The notes under the pieces were generated by a model, which saw only the letters and a program-made list of their open reading frames with translations, was not told the origin of the DNA and made no database searches. A stretch of DNA of 10,301 bases, from contig NZ_KL585388.1 in NCBI RefSeq assembly GCF_000721935.1, positions 2,072 to 12,372 on the forward strand. Direction: 5' to 3'. Source of the stretch: Streptomyces sp. NRRL WC-3549. GTDB lineage: Bacteria; Actinomycetota; Actinomycetes; Streptomycetales; Streptomycetaceae. The position numbers were made by a program, and so were the translations under genes. This document shows, piece by piece, positions 5,383 through 10,301 of this stretch; positions within the stretch are counted from its first letter, which is position 1, and every line of letters starts with the position of its first letter.

Positions 5383-7187
5383 GCCCCCGCCTTCGTGGTG
5401 CCGGCGGCTGTGTCGGTGAGTGGTGTGTCCGGCGGTACGTCGAGCTGGCCGGTCTCGTGGAACTCGAGCTTCTTCCTGCGGTCGGCGACGAGGCCTTCGG
5501 GGCGGAAGCGCATCAGGAGGATGAGCGCGAGGCCGAAGAGGAAGAGCTGGTAGTCCTGCATGAACTGGAGCTTGGCCGGGATGAGGTAGAGGAGTGCCGC
5601 GCCGACGAGGGGTCCGCTGAGGGTTCCCATGCCGCCGAGGATGACGGCGGCGAGGAGGAACGCGGAGTTGGGCGGTACGGAACCGGCGAACTGGTACTGC
5701 TCGGGGGTGACCGTGTAGGAGACGTGCGCCTGCACGGTTCCGGCGAGGCCGGCGAGGGTGGCGCCGAGGGCGAAGGCGAGCAGCTTGAGCCGGAAGGCGT
5801 TGATGCCCATGGCGGTGGCGGCTGTCTCGTCCTCGCGGATGGCGACCCAGGCGCGGCCGATGCGGGATTCCCCGGAGCGCCGGAAGACGAGGACGACGAC
5901 GGCGGTGAAGACGAGCATCAGCAGGTAGTAGTTGGCGGACCTGCCGAGGGTGAAGCCGCCGATGTCGTGGCTGATGCCGAGGTCGAATCCGAAGAGTTCG
6001 AGGTCGGGGATGCTGGGGATGCCCTGGGAGCCGTTGGTGAGGTCGGGGCCGCTGACGCCGTTGAGGGCGTTGACGGTGAGGCGGAAGATCTCTCCGAATC
6101 CGAGGGTGACGATGGCGAGGTAGTCGCCGCGCAGGCGGAGGGTGGGGGCGCCGATGACGACGCCGAAGACGAGTGAGGCGGCGGCTCCGGTGAGGACGGC
6201 GGCCCAGAAGGGGAACTGGACGCCGATGGGGGACATGGGGGAGCCGGAGACGAGGGCGGCGGCGTAGGCGCCGACGCCGAGGAAGGCGACGTAACCGAGG
6301 TCGAGGAGGCCGGCGAGGCCGACGACGACGTTGAGGCCGAGGGCGACGGTCGCGAAGATGAGGATGTTCGCGCCGATGAGGGCGTACTGCTCGTTCTGCT
6401 GGGTGAAGGGGAAGCAGAAGGCGGCGACCAGGGCGGCGGCGAGGGTGACGTTGCGGTGTTTGGCGGTCAGCGCGGTGACCCGGGCGACGAGTCCGGCCCG
6501 GGTGAGTGCGGTGAAGCCGAAGCCGACGGCGATGACGTAGCCGATGAAGAGTTCGGCGTACTCGGTGTCGATGCCGTAGGTGAAGACGTGGAGGGCGGCG
6601 CCGAAGGACACGGCGATGACGAGGATCTCGGCCCAGGCGGGCAGTGCCTTGGCGCGGCCGGGTGCCGGTGCGCGGAGGCTGTTGAGGAAGCGGTTGAGCG
6701 GGTGGGGTTTCGCGGTGTCGTCGAGGGGCTGGTCGTGGGGGAGCCCGAGGGAGGCGAGGACGGCGACGAGGGCGCCGGTGAGGCTGATCCAGGCTCCGGG
6801 TTCGAGTTCGACGAGGCCGAGGAGGTTGCCGTTGTCGTCCTTCGTGACGATGACGGCGATGACGGCGTACGCGGTGATGGCGAAGGTGCCGAGGGCGAGG
6901 AGCCTGGTGGGGCTGTAGGTGCCGCCGGGCGTGAGCCAGGCGAGGCCCTTGACGCCGTGTCCGGCCAGGGAGAACAGCAGGGTGAGTGCCGCGCTGACGA
7001 GGGTGAGGACCTGGAGGCCGCCGGGGTATCCGGTGACGGTGAGGTCGCCGGGGAAGGTGGCGGTGTAGGTCCAGGCGAGGAAGGTGCCGGCGAGGGCGAT
7101 GGCGGCGCCCGCGGTGGAGGCGGCGCGGGCCGCGGCCGCGGGGAGCGGGAGCAGGGCGGGGGTGGTGTGGGTGGTCATGGTCATCAC
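5379..7187 (-). CDS. livM: Branched-chain amino-acid ABC transporter permease LivM, extended
   Basis: 602 residues from the GTG at 7187, which overlaps the livH stop (GTGA). In-frame ATGs at 7184 and 7178 are alternatives. The LivM-type permease core lies at about 265-570: LGLNVVVGLAGLLDLGYVAFLGVGAYAAAL (split across 283-312), LRGDYLAIVTLGFGEIFRL (352-370), and the cytoplasmic coupling loop SRIGRAWVAIREDETAATAMGIN (split across 441-463) that contacts the ATPases. It ends with FRPEGL (561-566) and a polar tail. The first 250 residues are an extra region with several hydrophobic segments (about 24-42, 58-76, 94-114, 130-148, 185-203, 212-228). Many LivM proteins have 300-430 residues, so this is a long form. 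The open frame runs further upstream to 7766, but that part is antisense-frame shadow of livH. It forms the membrane channel with LivH. Confidence 0.93.
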   Translation of the reverse strand: MMTMTTHTTPALLPLPAAAARAASTAGAAIALAGTFLAWTYTATFPGDLTVTGYPGGLQVLTLVSAALTLLFSLAGHGVKGLAWLTPGGTYSPTRLLALGTFAITAYAVIAVIVTKDDNGNLLGLVELEPGAWISLTGALVAVLASLGLPHDQPLDDTAKPHPLNRFLNSLRAPAPGRAKALPAWAEILVIAVSFGAALHVFTYGIDTEYAELFIGYVIAVGFGFTALTRAGLVARVTALTAKHRNVTLAAALVAAFCFPFTQQNEQYALIGANILIFATVALGLNVVVGLAGLLDLGYVAFLGVGAYAAALVSGSPMSPIGVQFPFWAAVLTGAAASLVFGVVIGAPTLRLRGDYLAIVTLGFGEIFRLTVNALNGVSGPDLTNGSQGIPSIPDLELFGFDLGISHDIGGFTLGRSANYYLLMLVFTAVVVLVFRRSGESRIGRAWVAIREDETAATAMGINAFRLKLLAFALGATLAGLAGTVQAHVSYTVTPEQYQFAGSVPPNSAFLLAAVILGGMGTLSGPLVGAALLYLIPAKLQFMQDYQLFLFGLALILLMRFRPEGLVADRRKKLEFHETGQLDVPPDTPLTDTAAGTTKAGA

Positions 7188-8113
7188 GCCCTGTCCGCGA
7201 CTCGTTCGCCCAGCAGGCCCTGGGGGCGTATGAGGAGGACGAGGATGAGGAGGGCGAAGGCCCAGACGTCCTTCCAGGCTCCGCCGCCGAAGAGTTCCAT
7301 GCCGGGTACGTCGCTCATGTAGCCGGTGGCGAGTGCTTCGGCGACGCCGAGGACGACTCCGCCGAGCATGGCGCCGTAGATGTTGCCGATGCCGCCGAGT
7401 ACGGCGGCGGTGAAGGCCTTGAGGCCCATGATGAAGCCCATGCGGAAGCCGATCTGGCCGTTCTTGAGCCCGTAGGCGACGGCGGCGACGGCGGCGAACG
7501 CGGCACCGATGGCGAAGGCCATGACGATGATGCGGTCGGTGTTGATGCCCATGAGCTTGGCGGTGTCGGGGTCCTGGGAGGTGGCCTGCATGCCGCGGCC
7601 GGCCCGGGTCTTGGAGACGAAGAGGCCGAGGGCGAGCATGCACACGGGGGCCGCGATGATGACGAAGAGGTCGCCGCGCTGGATGCTGGCGCCGAAGAGG
7701 TCGATCGCCTCGCCCTTGAACTGGGGGAAGGAGCGGTCCTTGGTGGCGTCGGGGTACCACATCCACACGGCCTGCTGGAGGGCGAGGGAGAGGCCGATGG
7801 CGGTGATGAGGGGGGCGAGGCGTGGTGCGCCGCGCAGGGGCCGGTAGGCGAAGCGTTCGGCGGCGACGCTGACGGCGACGGAGCAGATGACGCCGCCGGC
7901 GATCATGAGGGGTATCGCGGCGAGGAGGGAGAATCCGGACGGAAGCCCGAGGTAGACCGTGAGGGCTCCGAAGCCTCCGATCATGAAGATCTCGCCGTGT
8001 GCGAAGTTGATGAGCTGGATGATTCCGTAGACCATCGTGTAGCCGATCGCGATGAGACCGTACATCGCGCCGAGGATGAGTCCATTGGCCAGCTGTTGCG
8101 GCAGTTCGTTCAC
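7184..8113 (-). CDS. livH: Branched-chain amino-acid ABC transporter permease LivH
   Basis: 309 residues, a normal LivH length. Multi-spanning membrane permease that partners LivM. It carries the LivH-type N-terminus NGLILGAMYGLIAIGYTMVY (10-29), followed by INFAHGEIFMIGG (35-47). The coupling loop is TRAGRGMQATSQDPDTAKLMGIN (split across 169-191), and the segment AAVLGGIGNIYGAMLGG (236-252) precedes a closing RPQGLLGE (296-303). The start is the GTG at 8113 with GGAGG seven bases upstream. The TGA overlaps the livM GTG by 4 nt. It follows livK after a 109-bp gap that contains a strong hairpin. Confidence 0.96.
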   Translation of the reverse strand: MNELPQQLANGLILGAMYGLIAIGYTMVYGIIQLINFAHGEIFMIGGFGALTVYLGLPSGFSLLAAIPLMIAGGVICSVAVSVAAERFAYRPLRGAPRLAPLITAIGLSLALQQAVWMWYPDATKDRSFPQFKGEAIDLFGASIQRGDLFVIIAAPVCMLALGLFVSKTRAGRGMQATSQDPDTAKLMGINTDRIIVMAFAIGAAFAAVAAVAYGLKNGQIGFRMGFIMGLKAFTAAVLGGIGNIYGAMLGGVVLGVAEALATGYMSDVPGMELFGGGAWKDVWAFALLILVLLIRPQGLLGERVADRA

Positions 8114-8146
8114 CGCAGGGCCTCCGTGGAGTGGTTCGGATATGGC

Positions 8147-8181
8147 ACCGCGCGGGAGTGCTCGTAGCGCTCCCGCGCGGT
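8147..8181 (-). terminator. Intercistronic hairpin between livK and livH (attenuator or mRNA-stabilising)
   Basis: Arms 8147-8162 and 8166-8181 form a 16-bp stem with one T-G wobble and a 3-base loop; the outer 12 bp (ACCGCGCGGGAG) are perfect. It lies 41 bp after the livK stop and 33 bp before livH. No U-tract follows on the minus strand. Partial termination or 3'-end protection of livK mRNA here would give more binding protein than permease, which ABC importers commonly need. That role is inference. Confidence 0.75.
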
Positions 8182-8222
8182 CTGTGCTGTGTGCGTGTGG
8201 TGGCGCAGGGGCCGGGGTGGGG

Positions 8223-9452
8223 CTACTTGACGGCCTCGCTGAGCTTGGAGGCCCACTTGCCGCCGGTGACCTGGTAGGCGGTCATCATGGTGTTGGTGGT
8301 GTCGCCGTACTCGTCGAAGGAGACGGGGCCGGTGACGCCTTCGAACTGGACCTTGCTCATGGCGTCGAGCACCTTGGCGCGGGCGTCGTCGGGGAGCTTG
8401 CCGTCGTTCTCGGCCGCGACGGCCTTGACGGCCTCGATGATGGACCAGGTGGCGTCGTAGGTGCCGCCGCCGTAGGCCTCGTAGGCGTCCTTGTATCCGG
8501 CGGCCTTGTAGTCGGCGATGAACTTCTTGGCCGAGTCGAGCTCTTCGACGGGCTTGCCGACGGAGGTGGCGATGTCGCCTTCGGCCTTCTTGTTGAGGGC
8601 GATGAAGTCGGCGCTGTACATGCCGTCGCCGCCCATGAGCGGGATCTTGACGCTGTCCTTGAGCTGCTGGCTCAGGGGCGCGCCGGCGGGGTACTCGCCG
8701 CCGTAGTAGACGGCCTTGGCGCCGGAGCCCTTGACCTTGGTGACGACGGAGTTGAAGTCGCGGTCGTCGGGGTTGACGTGGTCGGTGCCGACGATCTTGC
8801 CGCCGAGTTCGGTGAACGTGTTCTTGAAGGAGGCGGCGAGGCCGGCGCCGTAGGGCTTCTGGTCGTCGATGAGGTAGACGTCCTTGATGTTCGCGTTCTT
8901 GTAGAGGTAGTTCGCGGCGAACGCGCCCTGGATGGCGTCGGTGGTGGCGGTGCGGAAGTAGGTCTTGAAGGGGCGCTGCTTGTCGCCGGTCTTCCAGTTG
9001 TTGCCCTGGGTCAGTTCGGTGCCGGTGTTGGCCGGGGAGACCTGGGTGAGGCCGGCGTCGTTGAGGGGCTTCTGCATCGACTGGGAGACGCCGGAGTTCA
9101 GGGGGCCGACGACGCCGAGGACCTTCTTGTCCTGGATGAACTGGGTGGCGTTCTGCTGGCCGACGGAGGGCTGGGCCTGGTCGTCGAGGGCCTTGAGTTC
9201 GAACTTGATGCCGGGGGCCGTCTTGTCCTGGTTGGCGATCTTGACGGCGAGGTCGGCGGAGTTCTTGATGCCGAGGCCGAGGGCGGAGAGGTCGCCGGTC
9301 AGGGGGGCGTCGAGGCCGATGACGACGGTCTGGGTGCTGCCGCCGCCGCTGTCGCCGCTGCCTTTGTCGTCGTCGCGTGACCCGCAGGCCGTGAGAGTCA
9401 GTGCTCCGGTGGTGAGGACTGCGGTGAGTATGAGCGAGGAACGGTGTCGCAC
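8223..9452 (-). CDS. livK: Branched-chain amino-acid-binding lipoprotein LivK
   Basis: 409 residues from the GTG at 9452, preceded by AAAGGA six bases upstream; the open frame continues to 9758 but lacks coding character and a signal peptide at the right place. The N-terminus MRHRSSL, a hydrophobic stretch (8-19) and lipobox LTAC (20-23) mark a lipoprotein anchored at C23 on the outer face of the membrane. A Gly/Ser/Asp-rich linker (24-40) follows. The rest is a type I periplasmic-binding fold (Peripla_BP_6): VVIGLDAPLTGDLSALG (43-59), GVVGPLNSGVSQSMQ (113-127) and VSPANT (138-143) are typical of Leu/Ile/Val-type receptors. It delivers substrate to LivHM. Other amides, amino acids or urea are possible ligands for this family, so the exact substrate is unproven. 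It heads the operon. Confidence 0.95.
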   Translation of the reverse strand: MRHRSSLILTAVLTTGALTLTACGSRDDDKGSGDSGGGSTQTVVIGLDAPLTGDLSALGLGIKNSADLAVKIANQDKTAPGIKFELKALDDQAQPSVGQQNATQFIQDKKVLGVVGPLNSGVSQSMQKPLNDAGLTQVSPANTGTELTQGNNWKTGDKQRPFKTYFRTATTDAIQGAFAANYLYKNANIKDVYLIDDQKPYGAGLAASFKNTFTELGGKIVGTDHVNPDDRDFNSVVTKVKGSGAKAVYYGGEYPAGAPLSQQLKDSVKIPLMGGDGMYSADFIALNKKAEGDIATSVGKPVEELDSAKKFIADYKAAGYKDAYEAYGGGTYDATWSIIEAVKAVAAENDGKLPDDARAKVLDAMSKVQFEGVTGPVSFDEYGDTTNTMMTAYQVTGGKWASKLSEAVK

Positions 9453-9557
9453 GAAAGGTCCTTTCCCTGGCGCGGCCTCCTCTGCTGAGGTGCCGTGAAG
9501 GTCGCCGGGCTGTACTGGTCGATACAGGGCCGTGCAGCAGACGCGCCCGGCGGCGCG

Positions 9558-9572
9558 GTGACTGGCCGTGAC
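9558..9572. promoter_or_regulatory. Tandem GTGAC-n5-GTGAC at the livK start region
   Basis: Two exact GTGAC pentamers (9558-9562 and 9568-9572) lie 10 bp apart in direct orientation. They overlap the end of the candidate -10 box and the inferred transcription start. Direct repeats with one-turn spacing are typical of OmpR/PhoB-family regulators (PhoP, GlnR, MtrA in Streptomyces). A site in this position would be expected to repress. Confidence 0.4.
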
Positions 9573-9576
9573 TCTA
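9571..9576 (-). promoter_or_regulatory. Candidate -10 box for the liv operon
   Basis: TAGAGT (9576-9571 on the complement) fits TANNNT and would start transcription near 9564, leaving a leader of about 110 nt before livK. No good -35 box is visible at 17-18 bp (GTCCCG), which would agree with a promoter that needs an activator. Confidence 0.35.
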
Positions 9577-9615
9577 AGCGCAGGTGTGGGGGTGCGGGAC
9601 GGGTCCGCTGATGAT

Positions 9616-9631
9616 GTGACTGTCTTGTTAT
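9616..9631. promoter_or_regulatory. GTGAC-n6-GTTAT pair upstream of the livK promoter
   Basis: On the minus strand this reads ATAAC-n6-GTCAC, which partly resembles the GlnR a/b box pattern (gTnAc-n6-GaAAc). It would be centred near -60 relative to the inferred start, a usual place for an activator. The match is imperfect and the promoter itself is only a candidate. Confidence 0.3.
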
Positions 9632-9827
9632 GCCATGGGGAAGGCTTGGTGGTCACAGTGCGGACAAGTGCGGTCTTTCTCCCTGTCGGCCGAACGACCG
9701 CATGGTGAGAACACCCTGCTCTGCTAAGGGGCTTGAGGCGATCATGGTGCTGTCGCACGAACGGGGGCGGAAGGGCCCGGAGAGGCCGCCCGGTGGGTGG
9801 GGGCGCGGGCGGGGCGCAGTTTCGTGC

Positions 9828-9864
9828 CCCCCACAGTCGTTACGGAGTGTTACATCTGTGGGGG
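9828..9864. repeat. Inverted repeat enclosing a GTTAC-n5-GTTAC direct repeat
   Basis: The 9-bp arms CCCCCACAG (9828-9836) and CTGTGGGGG (9856-9864) are perfect reverse complements around a 19-base centre. The centre contains two GTTAC pentamers (9839-9843 and 9849-9853) 10 bp apart. The combination suggests a protein-binding site rather than a terminator. It is about 270 bp upstream of the candidate livK start and about 180 bp past the stop of the thioesterase gene. Confidence 0.5.
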
Positions 9865-9984
9865 TGTGCCGGGCGATGCGGGGTGCGCGGTAGGCCGCTG
9901 AAGTGCCGCACGGAACGGACGCGGAGGTCAAGGGTGTTGACGGTGTGTATGCGCCGGTGTCCGTGATCGGCTGCGGATATGGGT

Positions 9985-10023
9985 CTGCCCGGTCCGGAAT
10001 GCGGTGCGTTCCGGACCGGGCAG
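9985..10023 (-). terminator. Terminator of the thioesterase gene
   Basis: Perfect 15-bp arms CTGCCCGGTCCGGAA (9985-9999) and its complement (10009-10023), extendable by a T-G wobble and two G-C pairs to leave a 3-base loop. It begins 21 bp after the thioesterase stop on the minus strand. No U-tract is seen, as is usual for this kind of genome. Confidence 0.85.
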
Positions 10024-10044
10024 GAGGCGGGCGGTGGGGGCGGT

Positions 10045-10301
10045 TCAGTCGGCGGCGGGCCGGGGCGCGTCGCGGAGCAGGCAGGTGAGCCGGGCGGTGC
10101 AGACCCGCTTGTCCTGCTCGTCGGTGATGACGATTTCGTAGGTGGCGGTGGAGCGGCCGCGGTGCACGGGGGTGGCGACGCCGGTGACGAGGCCGCTGCG
10201 GACGCCGCGGTGGTGGGTGCAGTTGAGGTCGACGCCGACGGCGACCTTGGCGGCGCCGCCGTGGAGCATGGAGCCGACGGAGCCCAGGGTCTCGGCGAGG
10301 C
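10045..10301 (-). CDS. PaaI-family hotdog thioesterase, C-terminal part (cut by window edge)
   Basis: The frame is open to the right edge, so the start is outside; 84 residues and the TGA (10047-10045) are present. The fragment begins LAETLGSVGSMLHGG, the helix of the hotdog fold. Its AE position carries the acidic catalytic residue in PaaI/YbdB-type acyl-CoA thioesterases. It continues with VDLNCTHHRGVRSGLVTG, VHRGRSTATYEIVITDEQ and VCTARLTCLLRD, strands typical of the same family. The protein probably hydrolyses a small aryl- or acyl-CoA in the cytoplasm; the substrate cannot be read from the sequence. An ATG at 10269 is internal, since family sequence continues upstream of it. It is transcribed towards livK but is separated from it by a terminator and about 590 bp. 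Confidence 0.88.
   Translation of the reverse strand, partial: LAETLGSVGSMLHGGAAKVAVGVDLNCTHHRGVRSGLVTGVATPVHRGRSTATYEIVITDEQDKRVCTARLTCLLRDAPRPAAD

Larger units (their letters stand above)
9453..10044. other. 590-bp non-coding region upstream of livK
   Basis: No convincing gene is seen on either strand. Open frames here (for example minus 9653-9931) lack the G/C-biased third positions of the neighbours and match no family I know. The region holds the livK ribosome site, a candidate -10 box, three GTnAC-type repeat pairs (9558-9572, 9616-9631, 9839-9853), a small inverted repeat CTGTA-8-TACAG (9510-9527) in the leader, and the thioesterase terminator (9985-10023). The length leaves room for a leader RNA or a small RNA, neither proven. 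Confidence 0.6.

Noticed and set aside
4300-5553. Long plus-strand open frames opposite livF, livG and livM
   Set aside because: Gly/Glu/Asp/Val-rich shadows of genes whose ABC-transporter motifs are unambiguous on the minus strand.
7188-7766. Upstream extension of the livM reading frame
   Set aside because: It lies wholly within livH in another frame and translates to Arg/His/Pro-rich nonsense.
9453-9758. Upstream extension of the livK reading frame
   Set aside because: The lipoprotein signal requires the GTG at 9452, which has a good ribosome site; the extension would bury it.
9653-9931. A 92-codon minus-strand open frame in the livK upstream gap
   Set aside because: Third positions are mixed rather than G/C-biased, there is no known motif, and it crosses the 9828-9864 repeat.
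1-10301. CRISPR arrays, insertion sequences, rRNA, phage genes
   Set aside because: No spaced direct-repeat array, transposase, terminal inverted repeats or rRNA sequence could be recognised.

Overview
The window looks like a Streptomyces (or close high-GC actinomycete) chromosome. Signs are the very high GC, coding third positions that are mostly G or C, frequent GTG starts, 4-nt overlapping operon junctions, long GC-rich terminator hairpins without U-tracts, and a Tat substrate and lipoproteins of actinobacterial type. Gene order (pyruvate kinase, tRNA-Leu, ANTAR response regulator, then a liv ABC operon on the opposite strand, then a PaaI-type thioesterase) agrees with what I recall of the conserved core of Streptomyces chromosomes. 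That synteny is recollection, not a search result.

Layout. Positions 1-91 (minus) hold the first 30 codons of a Tat-exported protein that runs out of the window. A 270-bp divergent region separates it from pyk (362-1795, plus), which may be leaderless. Six bases past the pyk stop comes the stop codon of a convergent minus-strand gene (1802-2608). It encodes a protein with an N-terminal helix-turn-helix, a CxxC knuckle and two LAGLIDADG-type motifs, resembling a free-standing homing endonuclease. It lies directly downstream of tRNA-Leu(CAA) (2669-2752, minus), from which a strong hairpin terminator separates it. A response regulator with an RNA-binding ANTAR output domain (pdtaR-like, 2847-3503) is divergent from the tRNA.

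A bidirectional terminator with perfect 21-bp arms (3527-3584) separates the response regulator from a complete branched-chain amino-acid ABC importer operon on the minus strand. Its order of transcription is livK (binding lipoprotein), a 16-bp intercistronic hairpin, livH, livM, livG, livF. The last four genes are joined by 4-nt stop/start overlaps (GTGA, GTGA, ATGA). The solute is captured by LivK, crosses LivH/LivM, and is driven by the ATPases LivG/LivF. LivM has a long N-terminal membrane extension, and LivG has a roughly 97-residue disordered tail ending in poly-Glu whose codons also form the livF ribosome binding site.

Upstream of livK lies about 590 bp without a convincing gene. It holds a candidate -10 element, three tandem GTnAC-type half-site pairs spaced 10-11 bp (reminiscent of GlnR/MtrA/PhoP-type sites), and the terminator of a partial hotdog-fold PaaI-family thioesterase at the right edge.

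Most of the window is ordinary core metabolism. The items that merit a second look are the HTH/LAGLIDADG gene beside the tRNA, the GTnAC arrays ahead of livK, and the LivG tail. I found no clear evidence of a wholly new multi-gene system.
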